The notes under the pieces are model-generated. The model was not told where the DNA came from and searched no databases. It saw nothing but the letters and a program-made list of their open reading frames with translations. Below are positions 53,185-64,000 of a DNA stretch of 64,000 nt, piece by piece (within the stretch, counting starts at the first letter, position 1; each line of letters begins with the position of its first letter). Source of the stretch: Hyphomicrobiales bacterium (lineage in GTDB: Bacteria > Pseudomonadota > Alphaproteobacteria > Rhizobiales > Ancalomicrobiaceae); the NCBI GenBank assembly GCA_021286855.1, contig JAJTBO010000018.1, forward strand, positions 1 through 64,000. Reading direction: 5' to 3'. The position numbers were made by a program, and so were the translations under genes.

Positions 53185-53817
53185 TCAGGGCTGCGGCCAG
53201 CCGAGGGCGACGCTCTCGACGCTCGGGCGGGCGGCGCGGATGTTCTTGTCGTTCGACGAGAACTCCTGATCGCCGGCGACCTTGGCGGCGACCGCGTCGG
53301 CGCTCTCCGGCAGGGCGAAGCGGACCGACACGATGCAGCCGCCGGGGGCGGGCTTGTCGAGCGCGCCGCCCTTCCAGTCGGTGACCGAGCCGCCGTAGTC
53401 CCAGCCGAAGCCGGAGAGCAGGAACGGCTTGCCGTTGAGCTTCTCGACCTCGGCGACGGTCATGCCGGGACGCACTCCGTTCGGCGCGGCGGCGAGGTTC
53501 TTGGGGCCGGGACGGGCGGAGGAGAGACCGGAGCGCTTCTTGTCGTCGTTCCAGAAGAGCTCGATGCGGCGCTTCGGATCCTTCGGGAAGAGCACGGTCG
53601 CGCCGATCTTCTCGCCCTCGGCGCCGTCGACCTGCGTCCAGACGACGTTCTCCTTGCCGAAGGCGGCGACGACCTTGGCGTGGGAGCTGTCGGCGGCGAG
53701 CGGGCCGACGCAGGAGAGCGAGGGCGTTGCGAGTTCGGACTGCGCCGTCGCAGGAACGGCCGCGGTGGCGAGGAAGAGGAGCGAGACGCCGAAAGCGAGG
53801 GACGGGCGGGTCGTCAT
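53185..53817 (-). CDS. periplasmic protein of unknown function
   Basis: 210 residues, unrecognised by function. Signal peptide (about 1-25, FLATAAVPATAQ). The mature part contains a Cys near the start (LSCVGPLAADSSHAKVVAAF), a basic segment (VLFPKDPKRRIELFWNDDKK), a GMT-V-AEVEKLNGKPFLLSGF stretch, WDYGGSVTDW and a second Cys (GGCIVSVRFAL), which could form a disulphide. Similar unnamed proteins are scattered in rhizobia. It stands 10 bases upstream of the WYL regulator's start, so the three leftward genes may be one transcript. Confidence 0.6.
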   Translation of the reverse strand: MTTRPSLAFGVSLLFLATAAVPATAQSELATPSLSCVGPLAADSSHAKVVAAFGKENVVWTQVDGAEGEKIGATVLFPKDPKRRIELFWNDDKKRSGLSSARPGPKNLAAAPNGVRPGMTVAEVEKLNGKPFLLSGFGWDYGGSVTDWKGGALDKPAPGGCIVSVRFALPESADAVAAKVAGDQEFSSNDKNIRAARPSVESVALGWPQP

Positions 53818-54027
53818 GTCGGTACTCCCGAAAAACGGCGAGGCCGGCAGTCTAGCACGGACTTTCTCGCCGACACCCGCGGGAAACGGACGCGCTCACG
53901 CGGCGAGGGGCGGGCCGGCGGTCGGTTCGAAGTCGACGTCGTCTCCGCGCCGTCTCGTTCCCTCTTCGTGCTCGTGAACGCCACGTGCTAGGGAAGAGCG
54001 ACGGCCTCACGTTGGAAGCGCGATTCG

Positions 54028-55065
<1,038 letters not shown>

Positions 55066-55256
55066 CCTCGCGGAGGAGCCTCGCGCATGGCCGTTTCGTG
55101 ACTTTCGCCGCGCGGGGGCTCGCTCTCGCAGCGGCGATCGCGAGGCTCGGATCGGGTCTACAGCACCGCGTTGCGGACGAGATCGGCGACTTCTTCGATC
55201 GATCTCTCACCGACGGTGGTCGCCGAGAGCGGCCGGCAGAGCTGTCGCGGCATGGG

Positions 55257-55285
55257 TTGATGCAGTGCGGGATGTCCCCTATTCC
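55257..55285 (+). promoter_or_regulatory. predicted promoter of the ybgC-tol operon
   Basis: TTGATG (55257-55262), 17-base spacer, TATTCC (55280-55285), 43 bases before the ybgC start. Confidence 0.5.
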
Positions 55286-55327
55286 TGAAACGGCACGCCG
55301 GAGCGGCGATCGATCGAGGGGAACGAC

Positions 55328-55801
55328 ATGTCGAAGACCGAAGCGCACGGGACGACGAAGGGACCCGATCTGTTCGAGGACACCATCACCGTCCGGGTCT
55401 ATTACGAGGACACCGACGCCGCCGGCATCGTCTATCACGCCTCCCACGTCCGCTTCTTCGAACGCGGGCGCACCGAATATCTGCGCGCGCTCGACGTGAA
55501 CCAGTCGAACCTGCGCGAAGAGCGCGGCATCGTCTTCGCCGTGCGCAAGATGGAGATCGAGTATCTCCGCGCCGGCAAGCTCGACGACCTGTTCGAGGTG
55601 ACCACCCGCACCCGCGAGATCGGTGGGGCGCGCATCGTCATGGAGCAGGAGTTGAAGCGCGGCGAAGAGACGATCGCGACGGCGCTCGTCACCGCGGTCT
55701 GCATCGGGCGCGACGGGCGGGCGCACCGGGTGCCGACCGACCTGCGCGAGCTGTTCGGCCATCCCGAGCAGGCGGCCGCCCCCGCAGCGCAGCAAGGGTA
55801 A
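55328..55801 (+). CDS. ybgC: Tol-Pal-associated acyl-CoA thioesterase YbgC
   Basis: 157-residue hot-dog thioesterase: VRVYYEDTDAAGIVYHASHVRFFERGRTEYL (about 21-51) contains the catalytic Asp and the signature. It hydrolyses short or long acyl-CoA and is regularly the first gene of tol-pal operons. A promoter and a ribosome-binding site (GAGGGGAACGAC) lie before the ATG. Confidence 0.94.
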   Translation: MSKTEAHGTTKGPDLFEDTITVRVYYEDTDAAGIVYHASHVRFFERGRTEYLRALDVNQSNLREERGIVFAVRKMEIEYLRAGKLDDLFEVTTRTREIGGARIVMEQELKRGEETIATALVTAVCIGRDGRAHRVPTDLRELFGHPEQAAAPAAQQG

Positions 55802-56035
55802 CGGTTCCTTAACCCTACCAATGGCTTGTTCGAATGGGCGAGGATCTCTCCGGGTCCTCGTTTGGTCACATTCGCCGGGCAGAAGGAACGCGAACCCGAG
55901 ATCACGAAGGGCTTCGACGCCGCCCGAGCGCGCGACGACGCGCCGAGCCTCGGCGCGAAGCGTCTCGTGTTTCGTCTCGCGGCGCGTCTTTCGTTCCCGC
56001 CCGCGCCGTTTTCGGCCGAAAAGGTGCACGCACGC

Positions 56036-56752
56036 ATGAACCCCGAAATCGCTCAGGCCGCGCTGGCCGGTCCGCATTCCGACGCCACGCTGCTCTCGAT
56101 GTTCTGGAGCGCGCACATCGTCGTGAAACTCGTGATGCTCGGCCTGTTCTCCGCCTCGGTGTGGTGCTGGGCGATCATCGTCGACAAGATCGTGTTGTTC
56201 ATGAAGGCGCGACGCCAGATGGACAATTTCGAACAGATCTTCTGGTCGGGGCAGAGCCTCGAGGATCTCTATCGGACGCTGGCGGCGCGCGCCAACCACG
56301 GCATGCCCGCGCTGTTCGTCGCCGCGATGCGCGAATGGAAGCGCTCCCACGAGGGCGGACGCCCGGCGATCGGCTCGCTGCAGCAGCGCATCGACAAGGT
56401 GATGGACGTGACCATAAACCGCGAGGTCGAGCGCTATCAGTCGAACCTCCTGGTGCTCGCCACGATCGGCTCGTCGAGCCCGTTCATCGGCCTGTTCGGC
56501 ACGGTGTGGGGCATCATGACGGCGTTCCAGGGCATCGCCGCCTCGAAGAACACCTCGCTGGCGGTGGTCGCGCCGGGCATCGCGGAGGCGCTGTTCGCCA
56601 CCGCGATCGGCCTCGTCGCGGCGATCCCGGCGGTCATCGCCTACAACAAGCTCTCCTCGGACGCCGGCGCGCTCGGCGGCCGGCTGGAGACCTTCGCCGA
56701 CGAGTTCTCGGCGATCCTGTCGCGTCAGATCGACGAACGGCAGGCGGCCTGA
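56036..56752 (+). CDS. tolQ: Tol-Pal system proton channel TolQ
   Basis: 238 residues. Inner-membrane part of the Tol motor. Three helices: about 21-43 (HIVVKLVMLGLFSASVWCW), then the conserved pair NLLVLATIGSSSPFIGLFGTVWGIMTAFQGI and APGIAEALFATAIGLVAAIPAVIAYNKL. The ATG at 56036 (MNPEIAQAALAG) is chosen because the open frame from 55826 starts with non-conserved sequence; 234 bases separate it from ybgC. Confidence 0.95.
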   Translation: MNPEIAQAALAGPHSDATLLSMFWSAHIVVKLVMLGLFSASVWCWAIIVDKIVLFMKARRQMDNFEQIFWSGQSLEDLYRTLAARANHGMPALFVAAMREWKRSHEGGRPAIGSLQQRIDKVMDVTINREVERYQSNLLVLATIGSSSPFIGLFGTVWGIMTAFQGIAASKNTSLAVVAPGIAEALFATAIGLVAAIPAVIAYNKLSSDAGALGGRLETFADEFSAILSRQIDERQAA

Positions 56753-56762
56753 GGAGACGGCG

Positions 56763-57218
56763 ATGGGCATGGCGGTCGGTGGATCGGGCGGGGCGAGCGG
56801 ACGCCGCGGGCGTCGGCGCGGCCGCGCCGGGGTAATGAGCGAAATGAACATGACGCCGTTCATCGACGTCATGCTGGTGCTCCTGATCATCTTCATGGTG
56901 GCGGCGCCGATGATGACGGTCGGCGTGCCGGTCGATCTGCCGGAGACCCGCGCCAAGGCGATGGAGGGGCAGACCCAGCCGATCACCGTGTCGCTCGACG
57001 GCCAGGGCCGCATCTTCATCCAGGACGCCGAGTTCAAGATCGACGAACTCGTGCCGAAGCTGCAGGCGATCGCCAAGAACGGCGTCGACGAGCGCATCCT
57101 GGTGCGCGGCGACAAGTCGACCGACTACGGTTCGATCCTCAAGGTGATGGGGCGTCTCAACGACGCCGGCTACAAGAAGATCGGCCTCGTCTCGCTTCCT
57201 GAAACCGCGTCGAGGTGA
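56763..57218 (+). CDS. tolR: Tol-Pal system protein TolR
   Basis: 151 residues. A basic Gly/Arg-rich N-terminus precedes the single helix NMTPFIDVMLVLLIIFMVAA, whose Asp (residue 34 region) takes part in proton flow with TolQ. The periplasmic domain has PVDLPETRAKAM, ITVSLDGQGRIFIQD and ILVRGDKSTDYGSILKVMG. GAGGAGACGGCG precedes the start, 10 bases after tolQ. Confidence 0.96.
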   Translation: MGMAVGGSGGASGRRGRRRGRAGVMSEMNMTPFIDVMLVLLIIFMVAAPMMTVGVPVDLPETRAKAMEGQTQPITVSLDGQGRIFIQDAEFKIDELVPKLQAIAKNGVDERILVRGDKSTDYGSILKVMGRLNDAGYKKIGLVSLPETASR

Positions 57219-57225
57219 GGGGCCC

Positions 57226-58410
57226 ATGCGTCCGGGTCTGCCGTCCTCCGCCATCCTGCACGGACTTCTGATCGCCTGGATCCTGTTCGGATTCCCGGGC
57301 TTCGAGAAGCGTGAGGAACAGCCGGCGGTGGAGGCGATGCCGATCGAGTTCGTGCCGATCGCCGAAGTGGCCAACCTTCGGCTCGGGGCCAAGACCGCCA
57401 AGCCCAAGGACGAGATCGTTCCGAAGGACGTCGCCAAATCGGCGAAGGAGGCCGAGGGCGCGCGGGCGGGAACCGACGCGCAGGAGGAGCCGCCGCCGCC
57501 GGTGCCGGAGGCGCGGCCGAAGCCCGAACCCGAGCCGCAGAAGGTCGCCGAGCTGCCGAAGACCGAGCCGGTCAAGGCGCCGGAGCCCAAGCCCGCGCCG
57601 AAGGCGGAGACGAAGCCCGAGCCGGTCAAGGCGGCCGAGCCGAAGCCGAAGCCGCCGGAGCCCAAGCCCGATCTGCCGAAGGAAGCGGAGAAGGCCAAGG
57701 ACGTCGGCGAGGGCGCGCCGCCGAAGCCCAAGGAGCCGGCGAAGGACACCAAGGCGCTCGACAAGCTGATCGAAGAGCAGAAGAAGCTCGACGACAAGAA
57801 GGCCGCCGACGCGAAGGCCGCAAAGGAAGCGGCCGACGCGAAGGCCAAGGCCGACGCCAAGGCGAAGGCCGACAAGGCCGCCGCCGACGCCAAGGCCGCC
57901 GCGGACGCCAAGGCGAAGGCGGACGCCAAGGCGAAAGCCGACGCGGAAGCGAAGGCCAAGGCCGATGCGGCCGCCAAGACGGCCGCCGCGTCGCAGTCGA
58001 AGGCCTTCTCGTCGCAGATCTCAGACGTGCTCAACAAGAACCAGACCGGGTCCGCGCAGGGCCGTGAGCAGAAGACGGCGAGCCTCGGCTCGACCACCGG
58101 CAAGATCTCGACGGTCCGGATGACGCAGGCGGAGACCGACGGGCTGATCGGCCAGATCAAGAAGTGTTGGAACCCGCCGATCGGCGCGGCCGAGGCCGGG
58201 CTCAAGGTGATCCTGCGCTTCTCTCTCAACGCCGACGGGTCGCTCGCCGGCCAGCCCGATCTGATCCAGGCGCCGGCGCATCCGCTCGGGGTGTCGCTCG
58301 CCGCTTCGGCGAAGCGCGCGCTGATGCAGTGCGGCCCCTACAAACTGCCTTCCGACAAGTATTCCGCCTGGCAGAAGGTGGAAGCGACCTTCGACCCCAA
58401 GGATCTGTGA
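57226..58410 (+). CDS. tolA: Tol-Pal system protein TolA
   Basis: 394 residues. An N-terminal membrane helix ([16 protein letters not shown], about 6-21) anchors it to TolQR. A very long Pro/Lys/Glu- then Ala/Lys/Asp-rich stretch follows (about 60-255; repeats such as [20 protein letters not shown]) and should form an extended helix spanning the periplasm. The C-terminal domain (about 285-394, [40 protein letters not shown]) touches TolB and Pal; its two Cys probably pair. It is 8 bases from tolR, and the stop overlaps the tolB start. Confidence 0.93.
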   Translation: MRPGLPSSAILHGLLIAWILFGFPGFEKREEQPAVEAMPIEFVPIAEVANLRLGAKTAKPKDEIVPKDVAKSAKEAEGARAGTDAQEEPPPPVPEARPKPEPEPQKVAELPKTEPVKAPEPKPAPKAETKPEPVKAAEPKPKPPEPKPDLPKEAEKAKDVGEGAPPKPKEPAKDTKALDKLIEEQKKLDDKKAADAKAAKEAADAKAKADAKAKADKAAADAKAAADAKAKADAKAKADAEAKAKADAAAKTAAASQSKAFSSQISDVLNKNQTGSAQGREQKTASLGSTTGKISTVRMTQAETDGLIGQIKKCWNPPIGAAEAGLKVILRFSLNADGSLAGQPDLIQAPAHPLGVSLAASAKRALMQCGPYKLPSDKYSAWQKVEATFDPKDL

Positions 58411-59855
58411 TGTTCGTGCGCGAGGATCCGCGAGGCGCGGTCCCGCCCGAGACGACGAGGACGACGATGACGACGACTGTGATGGAGACGACGCCCGCGA
58501 CGACGCGAGAGAGCGCCCGCCGTCGGTCGACGCAGGGAGCATGGCGGCGCGGCCTGGCGGTCGTGGCGTTGGCGGCGGCGGCCGTCGCCGGTTCGCTGAT
58601 GGCGGCGGCGACGCCGGCCGAGGCGCAGCTGCGCATCACCGTGACGCCGGGGGCCGCCTTCCAGCCGATGCCGATCGCGGTGCCGCAGTTCTCCGGCGAT
58701 CCGGCGCTCGCCCAGCAGATCTCCGAGATCGTGGCGAGCGACATGCGGCTGTCGGGTTATTTCAACGTGCTCGATCCCGGCTCCTATCTGGAGCGGACGG
58801 TCGGTGCGGACCAGACGCCGAACTTCAACAACTGGAAGGGCATCGGCGCGCAGGCGCTGATCGCCGGCACGGTGCAGCGCCAGGGCGGCCAGGTGGTGGC
58901 CCAGGTCCGGGTGTGGGACGTCTTCGGCGGCTCGCAGCTGGTCGGCACCCAGGTCGGCACCTCGGCCGACAATCTGCGCCGCCTCGCCCACATCGTCGCC
59001 GACGCGGCCTATTCGAACCTGACCGGCTTCAAGGGCTTCTTCGACAGCCGCGTCGTCTTCGTCGACGAATCCGGGCCGCGTTCGAATCGGGTCAAGAAAC
59101 TCGCGATCATGGACTGGGACGGCGCCAACGTGCGCTATCTGACCCGTGGTCAGGAACTGGTGCTGACGCCGCGCTTCTCTCCGTCGTCGCAGCAGATCGC
59201 CTACATGGCCTATGGGGCGGGCGAGCCGAAGGTGTTCATCCTCAACGTCGCCTCGGGCGCGCGCCAGCTGGTCGGCGACTTTCCGAACATGACGTTCTCG
59301 CCGCGGTTTTCGCCGGATGGCGCGACGCTGGTCTTCTCGATGCAGAAGGAGGCGAACGCCAACATCTTCGCGATGGATCTCGGCGGCCGCGGCATGCGGC
59401 AGCTGACGCAAGGAGCGGCGATCGACACCCATCCTTCGTTCTCGCCGGACGGGTCGCAGATCGTCTTCGAATCGGATCGCGGCGGCACCCAGCAACTCTA
59501 CGTGATGTCGGCCGGCGGCGGCGGCGCCAAGCGCATCTCCTTCGGCTCGGGTCGTTACGCCACGCCGGTGTGGTCGCCCGATCCGGACAATCCGTTCATC
59601 GCCTTCACCAAGCAGGACGGAGGTTCGTTCAAGATCGGCGTGATGAAGCCGGACGGTTCGGGCGAGCGGATCCTGACCGAAGGGTTCCACGCGGAAGGTC
59701 CGACCTTCGCGCCGAACGGCCGCTACGTGATGTTCTTCAAGGAAGAGGGCGGCAACGCGCAGCTGTGGCTCGCCGACGTCACCGGCCACGTGCTGACCCA
59801 GGTCAAGACGCCGGCCGGCGCTTCCGATCCGGCCTGGTCGCCGTTGCAGAAGTGA
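58410..59855 (+). CDS. tolB: Tol-Pal system translocation protein TolB
   Basis: Periplasmic protein linking TolA, Pal and porins. 481 residues from ATG 58410 (TGATG overlap with tolA, AGGA before). A signal peptide (about 48-72, [25 protein letters not shown] region) precedes an N-terminal alpha/beta domain ([20 protein letters not shown]) and a six-bladed beta-propeller with repeated FSPDG-like blades ([60 protein letters not shown]). ATG 58467, preceded by GAGG, would give a more usual signal-peptide length and cannot be excluded. Confidence 0.92.
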   Translation: MFVREDPRGAVPPETTRTTMTTTVMETTPATTRESARRRSTQGAWRRGLAVVALAAAAVAGSLMAAATPAEAQLRITVTPGAAFQPMPIAVPQFSGDPALAQQISEIVASDMRLSGYFNVLDPGSYLERTVGADQTPNFNNWKGIGAQALIAGTVQRQGGQVVAQVRVWDVFGGSQLVGTQVGTSADNLRRLAHIVADAAYSNLTGFKGFFDSRVVFVDESGPRSNRVKKLAIMDWDGANVRYLTRGQELVLTPRFSPSSQQIAYMAYGAGEPKVFILNVASGARQLVGDFPNMTFSPRFSPDGATLVFSMQKEANANIFAMDLGGRGMRQLTQGAAIDTHPSFSPDGSQIVFESDRGGTQQLYVMSAGGGGAKRISFGSGRYATPVWSPDPDNPFIAFTKQDGGSFKIGVMKPDGSGERILTEGFHAEGPTFAPNGRYVMFFKEEGGNAQLWLADVTGHVLTQVKTPAGASDPAWSPLQK

Positions 59856-60083
59856 TGTTTTTCGGCAACAGCGGCGCGATCGTCGAACCGGTCGCGCCGT
59901 CGCCGTTCCGACGACACCTTTCCGCCACGGACGGGCGGTGAAGTCGTCTTCGTCGAATTTGCGACGTGTTCGCGTCGTCGATCACGTCAACGAAACGTTC
60001 ACCATCTTCCTGAACTCCGGTTTAACCGTCCGCCGTTAAGGATACCGAACGGTCAATCGGGGCTTTCCCAAGGAGTTCCTCGC

Positions 60084-60590
60084 ATGTTCAAGAGCATTGC
60101 GCTCGCGCGCGGCTTCAAGTTCGCGGCGGTCGTCGCCACCACCCTGACGTTGGCGGCCTGCGCCAGCCAGCAGGACAACGCCGGCGACGGCGCGGGCGGC
60201 ATGGGCGCCGGCGGCGCGGCGACGCCGGGCTCGCAGCAGGATTTCGTGGTCAACGTCGGCGACCGCGTGTTCTTCACCGTCGACAGCTCCGACCTCACGC
60301 CGGAAGCGCGCGGCACGCTCGACCGGCAGGCGGCGTGGCTGGGGCGCTATCCGCGCTACGCCGTGACGATCGAAGGCCATGCCGACGAGCGCGGCACCCG
60401 CGAATACAACATCGCGCTCGGCGCTCGTCGCGCCACCGCGACCCGCGACTATCTGATGGCGCGCGGCGTTCCCTCGACCCGCCTGAAGACCATCTCCTAC
60501 GGCAAGGAACGTCCGGTCGCGGTGTGCGATCAGGAGAACTGCTGGAACCAGAACCGCCGCGCGGTGACGGTGCTCGGCGGCGCGATGTGA
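60084..60590 (+). CDS. pal: peptidoglycan-associated lipoprotein Pal
   Basis: 168 residues. Lipoprotein signal ending LAAC (Cys 26), a Gly/Ala linker, then an OmpA-type domain (about 52-165): VFFTVDSSDLTPEARGTLDR, TIEGHADERGTREYNIALGA (peptidoglycan-binding loop with Asp and Arg), RLKTISYGKERPVA and NRRAVTVLGGAM. It ties the outer membrane to the cell wall and is pulled by TolA/TolB during constriction. The 228-base gap from tolB and a good ribosome-binding site (CAAGGAG) suggest it can have its own transcript. Confidence 0.96.
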   Translation: MFKSIALARGFKFAAVVATTLTLAACASQQDNAGDGAGGMGAGGAATPGSQQDFVVNVGDRVFFTVDSSDLTPEARGTLDRQAAWLGRYPRYAVTIEGHADERGTREYNIALGARRATATRDYLMARGVPSTRLKTISYGKERPVAVCDQENCWNQNRRAVTVLGGAM

Positions 60591-60627
60591 TCGACCGGCG
60601 TCGTCGACGCCGGGAGAGAGTTCGAGG

Positions 60628-60653
60628 CGGCGGTTCCGGGTCCGGAGCCGCCG
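60628..60653 (+). terminator. hairpin after pal
   Basis: Eleven-base stem with one G-T pair (60628-60638 with 60643-60653), tight loop, followed by TCTTCGTT. Confidence 0.6.
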
Positions 60654-60694
60654 TCTTCGTTCGAGCGGCGCGAAGATCGATCCTTCGACAAATT

Positions 60695-60723
60695 TTGGCC
60701 GAACCGGTCGGCTCATGTTAGAT
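60695..60723 (+). promoter_or_regulatory. predicted promoter of cpoB
   Basis: TTGGCC (60695-60700), 17-base spacer, TTAGAT (60718-60723), after the hairpin that follows pal and about 60 bases before the cpoB start. Confidence 0.5.
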
Positions 60724-60784
60724 CGGTCGGCGGTCGGACGCGATCGGCGCGGTCCGCGATCAAGGGGAAGGAGCGTCGTCGTCC

Positions 60785-61780
60785 ATGGCGCAACGGACAC
60801 CCATTTCATTCGAGACCCTCCGCCGTCTGCTGATCGCGACGGCAGCCGTGCTCGGCCTGGGGCTGGCGTCGGCCGGTTCGGCCGCGGCGCAGGGCTTCTT
60901 CGGCGGCGGCGGCGGCAACAACGACGGTCAGGTGGCCGATCTGTCGGTGCGGGTCAATCAACTCGAAGGGCAGATGCGCGGCCTCAACGGGCAGATCGAG
61001 CAGCTCTCCTTCCAGATCCGGCAGTTGCAGGATCTGCTCGCCCGGCAGCAGAAGGACTACGAGTTCCGGCTGCAGGAGCTCGAGAACGGCGCGCAGCGCG
61101 GGGCCGCCAAGCCGCCGCAGAAGAAGTCGGAGGCGCCGGACGCCGGCGCGCCGCCGGCGGTCGTGGCGGCGGCTCCGGCCGCCGCGCCGAGCGCTCCGCC
61201 GCCGGCTCCGACCCGCGGGGCGGGGCCGACCAACCTCGGGCAGCTGCCGAGCGGGGCTGATCCGATCGGCGGGCTGATCGGCTCGGCCGGGCCGCTCGAA
61301 CTGGGCGCGCCGGGCACGAGCCCGCGCGGCGCGATGGGAACCGAGACGCAGCCGGTGCCCGGCGTCGATCCGCGCTATGCCTCGACGCCGCCGACGACCA
61401 ATCCGCGCGACGAATACGACGCCGCCTACGGCTACATCCTGAACGGCGAATACGATCTCGCCGAACAGAGCTTCAAGACCTTCATGGCCAACCATCCGAC
61501 CGACAAGCGGGTCGGCGCGGCGCAGTTCTGGCTCGGCGAGACCTTCTACGCGCGGGCCCGCTACAAGGAGGCGGCGGACGCGTTCCTGAAGAGCTACACC
61601 CAGTTTCCCGATGGACCGAAGGCGGCCGACAGCCTGCTGAAGCTCGGCATGTCGCTCTCCGGTCTCGGCGAGAAGAAGGCGGCCTGCGCTTCCTGGGACG
61701 AACTGCTCGCCAAATATCCGAAGGCCTCGAAGGCCGTGCGGGATCGCGCGGCGGCCGAGAAGGCCCGTGGCAAGTGCTGA
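60785..61780 (+). CDS. cpoB: cell division coordinator CpoB (YbgF)
   Basis: 331 residues. Signal peptide (about 1-32), then a trimeric coiled coil (about 45-105, VADLSVRVNQLEGQMRGLNG, EQLSFQIRQLQDLLARQQKD), a Pro/Ala-rich linker (about 105-200) and a C-terminal TPR domain (about 205-325: YDAAYGYILNGEYDLAEQSF, FMANHPTDKRVGAAQFWLGE). CpoB links Tol-Pal work to peptidoglycan synthesis. It overlaps tilS by 14 bases. Confidence 0.94.
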   Translation: MAQRTPISFETLRRLLIATAAVLGLGLASAGSAAAQGFFGGGGGNNDGQVADLSVRVNQLEGQMRGLNGQIEQLSFQIRQLQDLLARQQKDYEFRLQELENGAQRGAAKPPQKKSEAPDAGAPPAVVAAAPAAAPSAPPPAPTRGAGPTNLGQLPSGADPIGGLIGSAGPLELGAPGTSPRGAMGTETQPVPGVDPRYASTPPTTNPRDEYDAAYGYILNGEYDLAEQSFKTFMANHPTDKRVGAAQFWLGETFYARARYKEAADAFLKSYTQFPDGPKAADSLLKLGMSLSGLGEKKAACASWDELLAKYPKASKAVRDRAAAEKARGKC

Positions 61781-63074
61781 CGACCTCCCCGTCTCGCCGG
61801 CCGAAGCGCTCGACGCGTTTCGCCCGACGCTGGGACGGCGCGGCGTGGCGCTCGCTGTCTCCGGCGGCGCCGATTCTCTTTCTCTGCTCCATCTGTGGGC
61901 CGACGCCCGCGACCTCGACGCGCGATTGCCGCGCGCGGTGGCGCTGAGCGTCGATCATCGACTGCGGCCGGAAGCGGCGCGCGAGGCGGCCTTCGTCGGC
62001 GAGGTCGCCGCGGCGCGCGGGCTCGAGCATCGCATCCTCGCCTGGGAGGGCGACAAGCCGAGCGGCAATCTCCAGGCGGCGGCGCGGGACGCGCGACGGC
62101 GCCTCATGCGCGAGGCGATGCGCGATCTCGATCTCGACACCCTCCTCCTCGCCCATCACGCCGACGATCAGGCCGAGACCTTTCTCCTCCGACTGGCGCG
62201 CGGCAGCGGCGTCCTCGGGCTCGCGGCGATGGCCGCGTGGCGGGAGGCGGACGGCGTGGCGCTGTTCCGGCCGTTCCTCGCTTGGCCGAAGGCGCGGCTG
62301 GTGGCGACGCTGCGCGCCTGCGGCGCGACCTGGATCGAGGATCCGTCGAACGGGGACGTCCGATTCGAGCGGGCGCGATGGCGACGGGCGATGCCCGTCC
62401 TCGCCGAACTGGGGCTCGATCGCGAACGGTTGACGGCGACGGCGGCGGCGATGGCGCGGGCGTCGCGGGCGCTGGAGCGGAGCGTCGACGCGTTCGTCGC
62501 GACGGCGGTCACGGTCCATCCGGCCGGCTTCGCGAGCCTTTCGGCGTCGTCCCATGCGGCGGCCGAGGAGGAAATCCGACTGCGGTTTCTCGCCCGGGCG
62601 ATCACGGCGCTCGGCGGGGCGGACTACGGGCCGCGCCTTTCGGCGCTCACCTCGCTCGACGCCGATCTGATCGGCGGCGCGACGGCGACGCGGACGCTCG
62701 GCGCGGTCTTGATCGAACGGCGACGGGGGCGGCTGTGGTTCGCGCCGGAGGCCGGGCGCAGCGCGACGCTTCGTCTCGCCCCGGGCGAGACGGGACGGCT
62801 CGGCGGGCGACGCTTCGGGCTTTCGAGCGCAGCGGAGCACGCGGTGACCATCGCGCCGCTCGGCGAGCGGGGACGACGGGCGTGGGCGCGATCACGGCCG
62901 GCGGAGGCGGACGATGCGGCTCGGCCGAGCGCGGCGCTGCTCGAGGGATTGCCGGCGGTCCACCTCGGGGAGCGCCTCGTCGGGTGCCCGGGCCTCTTCG
63001 GCGAGACGGAGATCGAGGCGCTCGGGCTCGAGGTCGGAGAGCCGCCGAATTTCGCCGGAGGGACGGTTCGGTAA
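61767..63074 (+). CDS. tilS: tRNA(Ile)-lysidine synthetase
   Basis: 435 residues. ATP-dependent addition of lysine to C34 of the CAU-anticodon tRNA-Ile, so that it reads AUA. PP-loop [18 protein letters not shown] (about 28-45, SGGxDS), then the TilS motif [19 protein letters not shown] and [17 protein letters not shown]-terminal TilS domain is present but Gly/Arg-rich and diverged ([20 protein letters not shown]). The start is a GTG inside the end of cpoB with AGAAGG close upstream. A gene for tilS before ftsH is the standard alphaproteobacterial order. Confidence 0.93.
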   Translation: MASADDLPVSPAEALDAFRPTLGRRGVALAVSGGADSLSLLHLWADARDLDARLPRAVALSVDHRLRPEAAREAAFVGEVAAARGLEHRILAWEGDKPSGNLQAAARDARRRLMREAMRDLDLDTLLLAHHADDQAETFLLRLARGSGVLGLAAMAAWREADGVALFRPFLAWPKARLVATLRACGATWIEDPSNGDVRFERARWRRAMPVLAELGLDRERLTATAAAMARASRALERSVDAFVATAVTVHPAGFASLSASSHAAAEEEIRLRFLARAITALGGADYGPRLSALTSLDADLIGGATATRTLGAVLIERRRGRLWFAPEAGRSATLRLAPGETGRLGGRRFGLSSAAEHAVTIAPLGERGRRAWARSRPAEADDAARPSAALLEGLPAVHLGERLVGCPGLFGETEIEALGLEVGEPPNFAGGTVR

Positions 63075-63114
63075 CGAATTCGTCATCCGAACGACGCAGC
63101 GTCGGCGCGTCGTC

Positions 63115-63143
63115 TTGGCATCGGGCGGAGCGAGACCTATCTT
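63115..63143 (+). promoter_or_regulatory. predicted heat-shock (RpoH) promoter of ftsH
   Basis: TTGGCA (63115-63120) within CTTGGCA, 17-base spacer, TATCTT (63138-63143) within CCTATCTT. Both elements fit the alphaproteobacterial RpoH pattern (CTTG, about 17 bases, C-C/T-TAT) as well as sigma-70. It lies 68 bases before the ftsH start. Confidence 0.7.
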
Positions 63144-63210
63144 CACCGGCGAGAGACACGGGTCGGACGGCGTCCGCGCAAGCCATGCGGACGCGGGAAC
63201 AGGATCTTCG

Positions 63211-64000
<790 letters not shown>

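Noticed and set aside
60020-60045. CtrA-binding site before pal (TTAA...TTAA)
   Set aside because: The two TTAA elements are ten bases apart, not the seven of the CtrA consensus.

Overview
The window is a 64 kb stretch of very GC-rich (roughly two thirds G+C) chromosome from an alphaproteobacterium, most likely a member of the Hyphomicrobiales (Rhizobiales). This rests on the gene content and order: ettA-type ABC-F, DUF1465, DUF4164-zapA-6S RNA-fau, DUF6476 divergent from an RluA pseudouridine synthase next to rpoH, ABC exporter next to rpmE, and ruvCAB followed by ybgC-tolQRAB-pal-cpoB-tilS-ftsH. The family or genus cannot be fixed from the sequence alone. There are no tRNA or rRNA genes, CRISPR arrays, insertion sequences or prophage genes. 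Almost everything is housekeeping sequence, densely packed and often tail to tail with shared hairpin terminators.

Layout. 1-2.7 kb: end of pntA and pntB (proton-translocating transhydrogenase). 2.8-9.2 kb: two lipoproteins, rpsU, purKE, two small DUF465 proteins, an HD-GYP-like protein and a TauE/SafE transporter. 9.4-15 kb: propionyl-CoA synthetase, an inositol-phosphatase-family enzyme, DUF6476, an RluA-family synthase and the heat-shock sigma factor rpoH. 15.1-17.6 kb: the standout gene, a TIR-domain protein with a long helical middle and twelve near-identical 22-residue internalin-like leucine-rich repeats, alone between rpoH and prfC. 17.7-33.3 kb: prfC, cytochrome c' plus cytochrome b561, PfkB kinase, CPA2 antiporter, HAD phosphatase, PPK2, class II amidotransferase, ettA, lysA, a TadG-like secreted protein and an ABC exporter. 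33.6-43.4 kb: rpmE, DUF1465, a gene-poor 700 bp stretch with an orphan minus-strand terminator, a small unknown protein, GNAT, an ExbB/OmpA-type pair, suhB, a Sel1-repeat protein, a ThiE-like protein, pgk and gap. 43.9-46.3 kb: DUF4164-zapA-6S RNA-fau-metallophosphoesterase. 46.5-55 kb: a soluble PAS chemoreceptor, yebC, ruvC-ruvA, five unrelated leftward genes (including an exported rubredoxin), then ruvB. 55.3-64 kb: the Tol-Pal envelope system, tilS and the start of ftsH.

Connections. RpoH (14.1 kb) is probably the sigma factor for ftsH at the right edge, whose upstream region carries a close match to the alphaproteobacterial RpoH promoter. zapA, 6S RNA and fau keep the order seen across Proteobacteria. 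The Tol-Pal genes form one run from ybgC to cpoB, with an extra promoter in front of cpoB. The ruv genes are split, with ruvB about 3.3 kb from ruvA. The ruvA start is preceded by a near-copy of its own first 17 bases, which forms a six-codon upstream reading frame. Starts given below were chosen from ribosome-binding sites and family alignments recalled from memory, not from a search.
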